A stretch of DNA of 64,000 bases from CAG-791 sp045130475 (GCA_045130475.1 JBGUPU010000040.1:31329-95328); one strand, 5' to 3'; shown: positions 31,829 to 41,879, numbered from the stretch's first letter. Notes: generated by a model from the sequence alone, not told the origin. Numbers and translations: made by a program.

Positions 31829-32224
31829 TTATTTGTAGATTTCACGCCATTCCATGTCGCCCCTGTCAAGAGATTTGACCAGAAGTTCCGCAGTTGCCAG
31901 GTTGGTGGCAAGGGGAATATTGTGCATATCGCACAGGCGGACAACAATATTGACATCGGGCTCATGACGTTTGGCTGTAAGCGGATCGCGCAGGAAAATA
32001 ACCAGATCGATCTCGTTATGTTCGATCTGCGCACCAATCTGCTGCATTCCGCCCAGATGACCCGCCAGAAGCTTATGGATATTCAGATTGGTCACTTCTT
32101 CGATCAATCTTCCCGTTGTTCCTGTAGCGCAAACCTCATTTTTTGCGAGAATGCCCCTGTATGCTATGCAGAAATTTTGCATCAGTTTCTTTTTTGCATC
32201 ATGTGCAATTAATGCGATTCTCAT
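31829..32224 (-). CDS. mgsA: Methylglyoxal synthase
   Basis: This enzyme converts dihydroxyacetone phosphate to methylglyoxal and phosphate, a bypass of lower glycolysis. The motifs IAHDAKK, ATGTTG, GHLGGMQQIGAQI and FLRDPLTAKRHEPDV contain the phosphate-binding and catalytic Asp residues. The length of 131 residues is normal. It is the last gene of the radC-mrdA-rodA-mgsA cluster, a placement seen in other Clostridia despite the unrelated function. It is cytosolic. Confidence 0.97.
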   Translation of the reverse strand: MRIALIAHDAKKKLMQNFCIAYRGILAKNEVCATGTTGRLIEEVTNLNIHKLLAGHLGGMQQIGAQIEHNEIDLVIFLRDPLTAKRHEPDVNIVVRLCDMHNIPLATNLATAELLVKSLDRGDMEWREIYK

Positions 32225-32311
32225 CTGCTACCCCGCTTTACTTCATCTTGATGTATCAATAAACTGAACGGCCTGTTGGCAGCTAAACATTACATATCAA
32301 TTATCAATCAG

Positions 32312-33406
32312 CTAAGCTTCCTGCATGCAAACATTTAATACAAACCCTATGCCGGCATATAGGCAGACAAGACTTGTCAGACCATAACTGACAAAAGGCA
32401 GCGGTATTCCTGTATTGGGAAGAAGCCCGGTTGCAACTCCTATGTTAAGAAAGCTCTGGAGACCAATCCATGCGCCCATTCCCGAGGCAATGATCCTGCC
32501 CTGGCCATCCTTTGCCCTGGCGGCAATCAGGAAACATTTTACAGTGATCATGAAAATCAATATGACAACGGCACAGCATCCGATAAAACCAAATGTTTCA
32601 CCTATAACCGTAAAGATAAAATCGGTCTGCGATTCGGATATATATCCCGTTTCAAGGAAAGAGCTTGTGCCTTCGGCGCCTTTTCCGAATAAGCCTCCCG
32701 AACCGATTGCCATCATGGAGTTTGTAGTCTGATAAGCCGTTGTCTCTGCAAAATTCTCGGGATGAAGCCATGCCAGAATTCTGTTCCTCTGGTATTGCGA
32801 CAATACACTGCTTTCGCCCCTGGTAGCCTGGAAAATCAGCCAGATAAAAGCTGGAACAACGACAGCGACTGCGCCTGCAACGATCTGCCACTCCAACCCT
32901 CCTGTGAACATGATCACACAGAAAATCAGAAGCAGCATCAGGCTGGTTGACAAATCAGGCTCCTTGAAGACCAGGAAAACCGGAAGAGCGATCAGCGCCG
33001 CACATGCAGCCAGGTGCATGGGCAGCTTCATTTTCTTTCTGTATTGTATTATGAACTGTGCATAAAATAAAATCAACAGGATTTTTGCCGCTTCGGAAGG
33101 CTGGAAAGTGATTCCGAAAAGAGCAATCCAGCGCTGTGCCCCGCCGCCTGAAGAGCCTGATACAAGTACCAAAAAGAGCAGTCCGATACATACAGCGTAC
33201 ATTGCCCAGTGCAGGCGAAGGACCTGATGGTAATCAAAGAGAGAGACAATGACCATCAGGACAAAACCGATGACAAGTCCCAACAGCTGCTTCTGATAAA
33301 GCTCCGGAGCTGCGTTCCTGATAGCGATCAGACCGCAGTAGTTGAGCGCACAGACCAGTACTACCAGAAAATAATCAAATTTACGAATAGAGAATGTCTT
33401 AAACAT
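32312..33406 (-). CDS. rodA: RodA/FtsW-family peptidoglycan glycosyltransferase
   Basis: This SEDS-family membrane enzyme polymerises lipid II into glycan strands, usually paired with a class B PBP. About ten hydrophobic segments run through the 364 residues. Family motifs are visible: QPSEAAKI, KEPDLSTSLML, the catalytic-region Asp in QTDFIFTVIGE and the late TGIPLPFVSYG. It sits directly after mrdA (PBP2), its expected partner, so the assignment RodA rather than FtsW is favoured. The ATG at 33406 gives the usual MFKxFS-type start; a TTG at 33421 with AGGA eight bases upstream would add five residues. Confidence 0.93.
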   Translation of the reverse strand: MFKTFSIRKFDYFLVVLVCALNYCGLIAIRNAAPELYQKQLLGLVIGFVLMVIVSLFDYHQVLRLHWAMYAVCIGLLFLVLVSGSSGGGAQRWIALFGITFQPSEAAKILLILFYAQFIIQYRKKMKLPMHLAACAALIALPVFLVFKEPDLSTSLMLLLIFCVIMFTGGLEWQIVAGAVAVVVPAFIWLIFQATRGESSVLSQYQRNRILAWLHPENFAETTAYQTTNSMMAIGSGGLFGKGAEGTSSFLETGYISESQTDFIFTVIGETFGFIGCCAVVILIFMITVKCFLIAARAKDGQGRIIASGMGAWIGLQSFLNIGVATGLLPNTGIPLPFVSYGLTSLVCLYAGIGFVLNVCMQEA

Positions 33407-33450
33407 AATTGATACCCGCAAAGGCCGATTCCTGCTGTAAAATACACGGA

Positions 33451-36441
33451 TCAGTCATTCGATGAACCCTGGTTCAGGATAACGCTTCCCACAATATCCT
33501 CGAGTGAATCGGGATAATAGAATACCCGGATCACATCGGAGGCCAGCTGTGCAGCATAAGAGGACGAGTAGCCGTTGGGAATACGAACGGCAAGCGCGAT
33601 CTTGTCTATCTTTGACATCTCCTCTGCATTCCATGCATTTTCCTGATAATAAGGAGCATATCCGACAAACAGAGAGTTGTCAGGCATATCTTTCTGCTGA
33701 GCTGTGCCTGTCTTGCCGGCGACCGGATACTCCCAGAGAGAATTAAACGCAGAGTAACCTGTAGCCACACGGCGCATACCGGCATGAATCGCGTTCCACT
33801 GATCCGCTGTCAGATTGATGGTATTTTCGATATATTTCTCGTGGTTGCTTACCTGGCCGTCTTCGGTCTCGATCGACTTGATCAAAGTCAGACGATAGTC
33901 TGTTCCGCCGTTAGCGACCGTAGTAACATATCTGGCAAGGCCTGACGTCGAATAAGCATTTGTGTCCTGTCCGATCGCGCCCCTGATCGGGTCGGAGGAT
34001 AAAAGAGTCGGCTCGGATTCATTCACTTCCACGCCGGAAGTGGTATTGAGTCCGTACATCGCGGCATATTTCTGAAGCCTTTCAATACCGTAATTGCTGT
34101 TGTAGGTATTGCTTCCGTCCGTCCCGAGACGATATCCCATCTCGTAGAAATACATATTGCAGGAATTGGCGATCGCTCCTTCCAGGTTCAGTTTCCCGTG
34201 TTTTTTTGGATAGATCCAGCATTTAGGAGGATTCGGATCTCCGCTGACTTTGGTGAATGCGCTCTTCTTTTTACAGTTGATTTTATCGTACAGTGTCACA
34301 ACGTTTTCGCCCAGAGCTGCAGTGGCGGTGACCATCTTGAAGGTGGAACCGGGTGCAGTCAGCTGCTGTGTGGCGTAGTTGAGCAGAGGGTTGGCGGGAT
34401 CTTCGAGAAGTTTCTGGTAATACTCCCCGTTATTGATGCGGTTGGTATCATAGCCGGGATAAGAGACCATTGCCAGAACAGCGCCCGTGCCGGGATCCGT
34501 CACAACCGCGGAAGCTGTTGAAGGATACAGATGAAGCTGGGCAGGGGTCAGATCCATATTCTGGATCCTGTTATACATAAACTGGAATGCAGTCTCTCCC
34601 CATTCGTTATCAAAACTCTCCTGCTCCTCATCGGAAATATCAACGATATCCTGGTCAAGAAGGATCTGGCAGATCTGGTCGCCGGAGACTTCCTGATTGA
34701 TGACGAGGTATTTATACAGCGCGTTGCGCATGTCCTTGTCGTTGAGCGAGTCGTCGGAGGCGCCGATTACCTGCTCGAAAAATTCCATGACTGCATCGTA
34801 TTCAGATACATCGTTCGAAATAAAACGGCTGTCCTTATTGATCCAGCCCCTGGCGGCTGCCTCAGTGACAAGATTGTGCAGGGAGGTCGTTCCGTCTTCC
34901 CACGCCTGGTAGACTTCGTTATCGGTGATACCGGATTCTCCTGCGGAAATAACGCCATAGTCGAACAGGGACTGTGCGAGCAGGGTCTGATAGGTCTGCA
35001 TTTCCCTGTCAAGATTCTCCCAGGAATTCTGACCGTCCCGGATTTCACTGATGATCTCGCGGGAACGGTGTCTGCGGAAGCTCTTGAAGCTGGACCTGAC
35101 CTCCTTCTCGGTATCGCTTGCCTCCTCTGAGGTAAAGTGCGTGCTGTCTATGATATTGCAGAGGCAGGATGTATAAACATTGCTGATGGGAATTGTGATC
35201 GCGCTGCCGTCATCATCTTCAGAGATCACCTGGTCATAGATGGAATCCCTGAGCTTTGCGAGAATGATATCACGCAGATTTTTCTCGATGATCTTATAAG
35301 CGGAGATCTGCAGATCCCTGTCAATGGTGAGGGTCACATCGTGCCCATCAACCGGCGCATAGGATTTCTGATCTGCCGGCAGCTGATCCTCGTCGACGGC
35401 GTCCTCTGTAATGCGGCCGATATTATCAACATTAAAAGTGTTCTGGCCGCTCTGTCCCCGGAGAATTTCCTCCTGAGATGCCTCAATTCCGGTGTAGCCG
35501 GTTATATCTCCCTCACGGTACAGAGGATGGCCATTCTCATCTACAGAGTTTTCGTTTTCAAGAAAATCCGAGGAGACTTCTCCGGTATAGCCGATGATAT
35601 TACTGAAATAGTAAGGTCGGTAATATTTGCGTACAAGCTCTTCTTCTATCTGAATACCGTCGTCATTGGAGTTGAATCTTTCTTCTATGGCACGGATGGT
35701 ATTGTCAGATACATCTTTTGCCAGAACAGTCGAAATATATTTCTGATAATAGTTCAGGCTGAGATTATAGCGGGCAACGACCATGTCAAGCAGGACCCGG
35801 CGGTCCGAAATATCCACACCGGACTCATTGATGCCGTATCTGTCAGCAAGGTCATTGATAACATCGTCGGCACTCTTCTGCGCTTCCTCAGCCGTCAGGT
35901 CAACGGGATCGGCATGTCCGTAGATATCCGCCAGGAAACGGTTTTTCGCCGTCTGACCCATTTCCTTAAAGAAGAAACTGCCTCCGACAAGCTGGATGCT
36001 GAAATCCGAGGTCATTTCGTCCTTGTTTTCGTCCACGATACGGATGATCTCCCGGATATTGGTGTTGAGCTGCTTGTCATCCTCGGAAGAGTCGTCTGTC
36101 AGATCATTCATGGTGATATTATAGGTGGGAACCGTCTCCGCAAGAGCTTTTCCGTTCCGGTCACGTATTGTACCGCGTTTTGCGCGTACAACAACTGTCC
36201 GGCGGATCCGGCTCTGGAACTGTTCCTGGTACTCCTGGCCCCGGATAATCTGAAGCGTATACAGACGAAAAACAAGGATTACCGCAAGAAGAATACTGAA
36301 TGCGGCAAGAATGTAGGATCTTCTCCTCCCGCTTCTTCTGGACGAGTCGGAAACAGACCTGAAAAAATTGTTTTGTCTTCGCTTTTTACTGGGTCCCGTC
36401 GAGTGAGATCCGGACGGTCCCGGATTGGATGGCTCTTTCAA
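33451..36441 (-). CDS. mrdA: Class B penicillin-binding protein (PBP2) with a large insertion
   Basis: A membrane anchor (~42-64) is followed by the dimerisation domain (RGTIRDRNGKALA) and a transpeptidase domain with Ser699 in GSTFK, SCN in ANSCNMY and Lys910 in AGKTGTA. It cross-links peptidoglycan together with RodA. At 996 residues it is ~300 longer than usual PBP2. The extra length is mostly an insertion at about residues 390-640, between the strand TLTIDRDLQ and the strand ASAVVTDPGTG that normally lie close together. The inserted segment is helical and acidic, with no recognised domain. The TTG start follows AGGGAG. It lies between radC and rodA. Confidence 0.95.
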   Translation of the reverse strand: MKEPSNPGPSGSHSTGPSKKRRQNNFFRSVSDSSRRSGRRRSYILAAFSILLAVILVFRLYTLQIIRGQEYQEQFQSRIRRTVVVRAKRGTIRDRNGKALAETVPTYNITMNDLTDDSSEDDKQLNTNIREIIRIVDENKDEMTSDFSIQLVGGSFFFKEMGQTAKNRFLADIYGHADPVDLTAEEAQKSADDVINDLADRYGINESGVDISDRRVLLDMVVARYNLSLNYYQKYISTVLAKDVSDNTIRAIEERFNSNDDGIQIEEELVRKYYRPYYFSNIIGYTGEVSSDFLENENSVDENGHPLYREGDITGYTGIEASQEEILRGQSGQNTFNVDNIGRITEDAVDEDQLPADQKSYAPVDGHDVTLTIDRDLQISAYKIIEKNLRDIILAKLRDSIYDQVISEDDDGSAITIPISNVYTSCLCNIIDSTHFTSEEASDTEKEVRSSFKSFRRHRSREIISEIRDGQNSWENLDREMQTYQTLLAQSLFDYGVISAGESGITDNEVYQAWEDGTTSLHNLVTEAAARGWINKDSRFISNDVSEYDAVMEFFEQVIGASDDSLNDKDMRNALYKYLVINQEVSGDQICQILLDQDIVDISDEEQESFDNEWGETAFQFMYNRIQNMDLTPAQLHLYPSTASAVVTDPGTGAVLAMVSYPGYDTNRINNGEYYQKLLEDPANPLLNYATQQLTAPGSTFKMVTATAALGENVVTLYDKINCKKKSAFTKVSGDPNPPKCWIYPKKHGKLNLEGAIANSCNMYFYEMGYRLGTDGSNTYNSNYGIERLQKYAAMYGLNTTSGVEVNESEPTLLSSDPIRGAIGQDTNAYSTSGLARYVTTVANGGTDYRLTLIKSIETEDGQVSNHEKYIENTINLTADQWNAIHAGMRRVATGYSAFNSLWEYPVAGKTGTAQQKDMPDNSLFVGYAPYYQENAWNAEEMSKIDKIALAVRIPNGYSSSYAAQLASDVIRVFYYPDSLEDIVGSVILNQGSSND

Positions 36442-36483
36442 ATCGCTTCTCCCTGTGACAATAGTTCTGTAAATAGAATTGAT

Positions 36484-37350
36484 TTATGTATCCGGGAGGA
36501 TTCGGTCGGGGATACATCCCCACTCCCTGAGACTGGTATAGCGAAGATCTCCGATAATAAGGTGATCAATCAGCTGAATACCCAGAATCTGTCCAGCTTT
36601 ATAGATGCGCTCTGTGATCTCAATATCAATCCCGCTCGGAGCCGGATCACCGCTGGGATGATTGTGCAGGAGCATAATATTGACGGCGCCCCATCGCAGA
36701 GCACGAAGGAAGATTTCCCTGGGGGAAAGCAGGGTGCAGTTGACAGTCCCCAGCGAAAGGACCTCCTCCCGCAGCAATGCCATTCTGTTGTCGAGCATCA
36801 CGAGCACTGCAGTTTCTGTCTCCAGATGACGGAGCTGTTCCATGTAATAGTCCGCAACAGCGGAAGGGGAACTGAAGACCAGGCGGCTGGCTGCGCGTTC
36901 ACGCACCAGTCTCCTTGAGATTTCCGCCAGAGACAGGATCTTTACAGCCTTTACTTCTCCTATTCCGGGAATCCCTTTGAGGTCCTCCAGTGTCAGACGA
37001 TGCAGGGCTGACAAATCTGAGGCACCCTCCTGGTAGAAACCCAGAATCTCCCTGCTGAGCTGGGTGGCGTTTTTTTCTCTGGTGCCGGTGCGGAGAATAA
37101 TGGCCAGAAGCTCGGCGTTTGTCAGACTTGATGCGCCGCAGGACAGAAAGCGCTCGTAGGGCATCTCGTCCCTGTGCGGTTTGGATATGTTTCCTGCTTC
37201 AGAGCCGGATGCTGCATCTTTTGCCGGATCCGGGTCTTCTGAAAGAAGGAAAGTATCCGTATGCATAGCGGTAACGTCCGGTGTGTTTTCACTTGTAAAA
37301 CTGACACTGCGGACGTGGCTTTTTTTCCGGCTGGATTGTAACAATTTCAT
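36484..37350 (-). CDS. radC: RadC family JAMM-domain protein
   Basis: A helix-hairpin-helix DNA-binding motif (LKGIPGIGEVKA, about residue 145) precedes a JAB/MPN domain with the metal-binding signature HNHPSGDPAPSGxD. RadC proteins were once linked to repair; the true activity is unsettled. Residues 1-65 are a poorly conserved N-terminal extension ahead of the PYERFL motif where the family usually begins. The start at 37350 has GAGAGGG upstream; an in-frame ATG at 37392 is less likely. In many Firmicutes radC is followed by mreBCD; here mrdA follows directly. Confidence 0.95.
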   Translation of the reverse strand: MKLLQSSRKKSHVRSVSFTSENTPDVTAMHTDTFLLSEDPDPAKDAASGSEAGNISKPHRDEMPYERFLSCGASSLTNAELLAIILRTGTREKNATQLSREILGFYQEGASDLSALHRLTLEDLKGIPGIGEVKAVKILSLAEISRRLVRERAASRLVFSSPSAVADYYMEQLRHLETETAVLVMLDNRMALLREEVLSLGTVNCTLLSPREIFLRALRWGAVNIMLLHNHPSGDPAPSGIDIEITERIYKAGQILGIQLIDHLIIGDLRYTSLREWGCIPDRILPDT

Positions 37351-37401
37351 GAAATACCCTCTCTGCTCTCCGGACAAAAAAGGCATTTTCACTAAAATAT
37401 T

Positions 37402-38718
37402 TTATAGTGTAATCAGTCCGCGGTCAAGGAAATTCTGTACTGTGCGCAGGATCCCCAGCCGCGCGTGAGGCCAGGTGAGGCCGCCCTGGAAATAGACAGC
37501 ATAGGGAGGCTTTATAGGCCCGTCCGCACTCAGTTCAATGGAGGAGCCGGATACAAAAGCGCCGGCCGCCATAATAACGTCGCTGTCATATCCGGGCATT
37601 GGAGCGGGATAAGCCTCGACAAAGCTGTCTACAGGCGAGGAAGCCTGTATACCCTGGCAGAAGGCGATCACCCCTTCGGGATTGCCGAAGGTGATGGACT
37701 GGATGATATCGTGCCGGGATTCGGAGCCGTCGGGCAGGACAGCAAAACCCAGGCGCTCATAGAGACAGGCTGCAAATACAGCGCCCTTTAAGGCTGCAGC
37801 AGTCACTGTGGGGCCCATGAAAAAGCCCTGGTAGAGCGACGGAAGGACTTCGAGAGAAGGTCCCACCTCTTTGCCCAGACCGGGAGAAGACAGGCGCACA
37901 GCGGCATTTTCCACACATTCGCGTGTGCCTGCGATATAGCCTCCGACCGGCGCAAGTCCGCCTCCGGGATTTTTGATCAGGGAACCGACCACCATGTCTG
38001 CGCCGACATGGGAGGGCTCGATACGCTCAACAAACTCGCCGTAGCAGTTGTCTGTCATGCAGATTACATCCGGGCGGATCTCCTTGACAAACGCGATGGC
38101 CTGTCCGATCTGCGCTACAGACAAAGTGCGGCGGGTCTGATACCCCTTGGAACGCTGGATCGTGACCAGGCGGATCCTGTGTTCGGTATCAGCCTGTAGA
38201 AGGGAGCGGATATTGGCAAAATCGAAATTGCCGTCAGGGAGAAGGTCAACCTGTCGATATTCTATACCATATTCGGCCAGAGAGCCGCGGGAGGGGCGGA
38301 TACCGATTACTTCCTCCAGGGTATCATAGGGCTTTCCGGCAATGGAGACAAGGATATTACCCGGCCGCAGATTTCCCATGAGTGCCAGCGCCAGCGCATG
38401 TGTCCCGCAGCTGATCTGGGGCCGGACAAGCGCATCTTCCGTGCCGAAATAGGAGGCATATACTCTCTCCAGTCCGTCGCGCCCTATATCATCGTAACCG
38501 TATCCGGTAGTCCCTTTTAAATGGGCTTCTCCTATGTGATTTTCCTGCATGGCATGGATCACGCGGAGCTGGTTGTATTCGGCGGTCTCATCGATCATAT
38601 CAAACCGCGGCCGGAGCTGATCCAGCACGGGTTTTGCGAAGTTAAGTACGGCTTCAGAAATCCCGAAAGCGGCGTACTGTGCAGCGATGCTTGTCATGGG
38701 TGTCTGTATCTGTGTCAT
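37402..38718 (-). CDS. ynbB: Methionine gamma-lyase-like PLP enzyme (YnbB / aluminium resistance family)
   Basis: This is a fold-I PLP enzyme related to cystathionine-cleaving enzymes. The PLP Lys lies in GSLIKNPGGGLAP, and SCGTHALALAL binds the cofactor phosphate. MTDNCYGEFVE contains the Asp that contacts the pyridine nitrogen. The family is annotated as methionine gamma-lyase or aluminium resistance protein, but the true substrate is not established. It has 438 residues, typical for the family. AAGGATTACC precedes the ATG. It follows miaA by 25 bp; the order miaA-ynbB recurs in Firmicutes. Confidence 0.93.
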   Translation of the reverse strand: MTQIQTPMTSIAAQYAAFGISEAVLNFAKPVLDQLRPRFDMIDETAEYNQLRVIHAMQENHIGEAHLKGTTGYGYDDIGRDGLERVYASYFGTEDALVRPQISCGTHALALALMGNLRPGNILVSIAGKPYDTLEEVIGIRPSRGSLAEYGIEYRQVDLLPDGNFDFANIRSLLQADTEHRIRLVTIQRSKGYQTRRTLSVAQIGQAIAFVKEIRPDVICMTDNCYGEFVERIEPSHVGADMVVGSLIKNPGGGLAPVGGYIAGTRECVENAAVRLSSPGLGKEVGPSLEVLPSLYQGFFMGPTVTAAALKGAVFAACLYERLGFAVLPDGSESRHDIIQSITFGNPEGVIAFCQGIQASSPVDSFVEAYPAPMPGYDSDVIMAAGAFVSGSSIELSADGPIKPPYAVYFQGGLTWPHARLGILRTVQNFLDRGLITL

Positions 38719-38743
38719 TTTAGGTAATCCTTCTTGTTTACAT

Positions 38744-39715
38744 TTAGAGATTGAGAGTGTTTCTGATCACGTCTTCCATATGATCCAGAAGTAAATTTTC
38801 GTCGGGAAAACTGTCCAGGTCGATCCAGGTGACGCCTCTTTCGCGGCGGAACCAGGTGAGCTGGCGTTTGGCAAAACGGCGGGAGTCCCGCTTGATCAGG
38901 CGCACGGCTTCCTCCATGGGATATTCACCGTCCAGGGCGCGCAGAATCTGTCTGTATCCTATGCCCTGCATCGAGACGTCCTGTGCTGTCAGTCCCTGTT
39001 CCTTAAGGCGCTCGACTTCAGGGACAAGTCCCGCTTGCATCATGCGGTCAACACGTGCATCGATGCGCTCATATAATTTCCGGCGGTCCATGGTAAGGAC
39101 AAAAAAGACAGCGTCATAGGCGGGCTCTCGCAGGTGTTCATTGCGGTTGTGTTCTGAGATCAGCTTTCCGCCGCTTTTTTGGGCAAATTCCAGTGCCCGG
39201 ATAATGCGTTTGATATTGTTGGGATGAATGGACTCTGCAGCTTCCGGATCCACTTCCTGCAGACGCCTGTACAGGGCCTGGGCGCCGCCGTTTTTTGCCT
39301 CTTCCTCCATGGAAGTCCGGCATTCTGTATCTGCGTCCATTTCAGTAAAATCAATACCGTACAGCAATGCCTGGATATAAAAGCCGGTGCCCCCGACAAG
39401 AAAAGGGAGGCGGCTGTTTTGATATATATCCTCAGCCGCGGCTTCCGCTTCTTTCTGGAAGCGGACTACATTCCACGCATCTGAAGGATCTGTGACATCG
39501 ATCAGATAGTGGGGGATCCCCTGCATTTCTTCCCGGGTTACCTTGGCAGAGCCTATATCCATGCCGCGATAGACCTGCATGGAATCGGCGGAAATCACAC
39601 TTCCGACCACTCTTTTGGCCAGTTCTACAGAGGTGAAGGTCTTGCCGGTCGCCGTGGGGCCTGCGATAATGACCAGCGGTCTCTTCTTCTGCGCATTGAT
39701 TCTCTCGTTAGGCAT
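38744..39715 (-). CDS. miaA: tRNA dimethylallyltransferase
   Basis: MiaA transfers the dimethylallyl group to N6 of A37 in tRNAs that read UNN codons. The P-loop GPTATGKT, the DSMQVYRGMDIGSAK substrate loop and QGIGYRQ are the family motifs. The length is 323 residues. It is the enzyme that precedes MiaB, whose gene lies four genes upstream in the same cluster, so both steps of ms2i6A synthesis are encoded together. It starts 31 bp after the mutL stop. Confidence 0.97.
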   Translation of the reverse strand: MPNERINAQKKRPLVIIAGPTATGKTFTSVELAKRVVGSVISADSMQVYRGMDIGSAKVTREEMQGIPHYLIDVTDPSDAWNVVRFQKEAEAAAEDIYQNSRLPFLVGGTGFYIQALLYGIDFTEMDADTECRTSMEEEAKNGGAQALYRRLQEVDPEAAESIHPNNIKRIIRALEFAQKSGGKLISEHNRNEHLREPAYDAVFFVLTMDRRKLYERIDARVDRMMQAGLVPEVERLKEQGLTAQDVSMQGIGYRQILRALDGEYPMEEAVRLIKRDSRRFAKRQLTWFRRERGVTWIDLDSFPDENLLLDHMEDVIRNTLNL

Positions 39716-39746
39716 AGCTTTACCTCTGCTTTGTGAAAGATGCGGA

Positions 39747-41861
39747 TCAGACGATCCGTTTGAATTTCCGGTCCATTTCGTATTGTGTCATGACGATCAT
39801 AGTAGGTCTCCCGTGCGGACAATGATAAGGATTTTCCAGGGAAAGCAGTTCTCCTATGAGGGCTCTGGCTTCTTTTTCGGATAATCGGCTGTTTCCTTTT
39901 ACAGCTGCTTTACAGGACATGGATGCCACTTTGGAAATAATCACGCGGGGTGTTCCGCTGATACGTTCATTCATGATCTCTTCCAGGATCTCGCGCAGGA
40001 GACTGTCTGCTGTCTGCCCGAAAAGTTCCAGAGGGACGGCCCGGATGGCATAACTTCCGCTTCCGAAATCTTCAATCTCATATCCCATGAGGGCAAATAC
40101 ATCCCGGTACTGGCGGTAGGCAGTTTCCTCCCGTCCGCTCAGCCTGAGAACAAGGGGCGGCATGAGCTGCTGCGAAGCGACGGTCTGTTTCTGTCCGCTT
40201 GTAAGTTCCAGTGAGGGATGCTCGCGCTCGATTCGGCGCATCATGCGTTCATAATTGACTTTTTCGTGGGCGGCATGCTGGTCGATGATCAGCAGGCGCT
40301 TTTCATATTCAATGATCCAATAGGTGCCGAAAACCTGGCCTATATATTTAAACTGCTCCGCTTTCCCGGGGGTGAGAATATGCTCCCCGCCGGTCTCTGT
40401 CTTCGAAGAGTCCGATGCCTCTGAAGAGGAAAAAAGATTATCCAGAGACATCTGTCCCTGGGGAAGGGATTTCTCTTCCTCTTCCATTGTCTGATCTGTC
40501 TCCGAAGCTGCAGAGTCTGTCTTGGAAACAGATTCCTGCCGGGCAGAGTCCTTCTTGTAAACGGTTTCCTTTTTCTCTGTTGAATAGGAACGACGGTCCT
40601 CAAAGACAAAATCTTCTGTTTTTTCCGTCGAAATCAAAGAACCCTGTATATTTGCCTCAGGAGTGGCCGGACCGGATGTCTTCAGGATGGAGTCGGCCGG
40701 CTTTTGCGCAGGACGCTTTGTCCTGTTGCTTTCAAATGCTTCATAATGAGGGGCGTCCTGCAGGTGTTTCTGCTTCAGCTGCAGCTCTTTTTTTACCTCT
40801 GCCCTGTCTTCTTTTGCGGTATTGAGTGTAGCCCTGGGAATCAGTTCCACAGGACGCAGGGCCTCGTGCACACTATTGTCCAGGAAACGGAAGACAGCTT
40901 TTCTGTCTGTAAAGCGGACTTCCATCTTGGAGGGATGAACATTGACGTCCACCTGTTCGGGAGGCATGGTCAGATGCAGAACCGCGAAGGGAAAACGGTG
41001 CTGCATCAAATCGGTGCGGTAACCTTCTTCCAGACCGGCCGAAAGCTCTTTGCTGCGCAGCATTCTCCCATTGATAAAAAAGGTCTCAAAGCTTCTGCTG
41101 GAGCGGCTGATCTCAGGCCTTCCCAGATAGCCGTCCAGTTTCATGCCTGTTTCCGGGTCCCGGGCATGAACAGGGATAATGGAACCGGCAGTTTCGCGGC
41201 CATAGATACGGTAGATCAGTTCGCGCAGACTTCCGTTTCCTGTTGTATGAAGCTTATCCTGTCCGTTTACCCGGTAATGAAAAGAAATCAGCGGATGAGA
41301 CAGAGCCTGTTTCTCGATCAGATCGGTGATATAGCCGGCCTCTGTCTGTGGCTGGCGGAGAAATTTTCTGCGGACAGGGATCGCTCCGAAGAGATTCCTG
41401 ACAATGACGGTGGTTCCGTCGGGAGCTCCGATTTCCTCCATATCGATCTTTACAGGCATGTCCGGGGAAAAAGAGGCAAGATGATCGTTGACCGCCCTGG
41501 TACCGGACAGCGCGCTTTTCACTTTGGTGATCATTTCTACCTGCGCGACAGCGGCAATGCTGGCGAGCGCCTCGCCGCGGAAGCCCAGCGATGAAAGATG
41601 GGACAGATCCTCTGCGTCCGTGATCTTACTGGTCGCGTGGCGGACAAAAGCACGGGTGATCTGATCCTTTTCAATGCCGCAGCCGTTGTCCGTGACACGG
41701 ATCATAGAGATTCCGCCGTCACGGATCTCGACGGTAATGGCCGTCGAACCTGCGTCTATGGAATTTTCCACCAGTTCCTTGACGACATTTAAAGGCCGCT
41801 CTATGACCTCTCCTGCCGAGATTCGGCTGATCGTTTCCTCTGTGAGGAGCCTGATTTCCAT
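39747..41861 (-). CDS. mutL: DNA mismatch repair protein MutL
   Basis: MutL links mismatch recognition to strand removal. The N-terminal GHKL ATPase domain (residues 1-330) shows ERPLNVVKELVENSIDAG, DNGCGI and GFRGEALASI. A ~190-residue variable linker follows. The C-terminal domain contains the endonuclease metal motif DQHAAHEKVNYE plus ACKAAVKG and CPHGRP, so this is the nicking type found in organisms without MutH. The length is 704 residues. It starts 18 bp after mutS, in one operon with miaB, mutS and miaA. Confidence 0.97.
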   Translation of the reverse strand: MEIRLLTEETISRISAGEVIERPLNVVKELVENSIDAGSTAITVEIRDGGISMIRVTDNGCGIEKDQITRAFVRHATSKITDAEDLSHLSSLGFRGEALASIAAVAQVEMITKVKSALSGTRAVNDHLASFSPDMPVKIDMEEIGAPDGTTVIVRNLFGAIPVRRKFLRQPQTEAGYITDLIEKQALSHPLISFHYRVNGQDKLHTTGNGSLRELIYRIYGRETAGSIIPVHARDPETGMKLDGYLGRPEISRSSRSFETFFINGRMLRSKELSAGLEEGYRTDLMQHRFPFAVLHLTMPPEQVDVNVHPSKMEVRFTDRKAVFRFLDNSVHEALRPVELIPRATLNTAKEDRAEVKKELQLKQKHLQDAPHYEAFESNRTKRPAQKPADSILKTSGPATPEANIQGSLISTEKTEDFVFEDRRSYSTEKKETVYKKDSARQESVSKTDSAASETDQTMEEEEKSLPQGQMSLDNLFSSSEASDSSKTETGGEHILTPGKAEQFKYIGQVFGTYWIIEYEKRLLIIDQHAAHEKVNYERMMRRIEREHPSLELTSGQKQTVASQQLMPPLVLRLSGREETAYRQYRDVFALMGYEIEDFGSGSYAIRAVPLELFGQTADSLLREILEEIMNERISGTPRVIISKVASMSCKAAVKGNSRLSEKEARALIGELLSLENPYHCPHGRPTMIVMTQYEMDRKFKRIV

Positions 41862-41879
41862 ATTAATCCTCGTTCTTTG

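Noticed and set aside
35137..36918. 593-codon open frame on the plus strand
   Set aside because: It lies opposite mrdA and radC, lacks a ribosome binding site and reads as the antisense of those genes. The minus-strand proteins are recognisable families.
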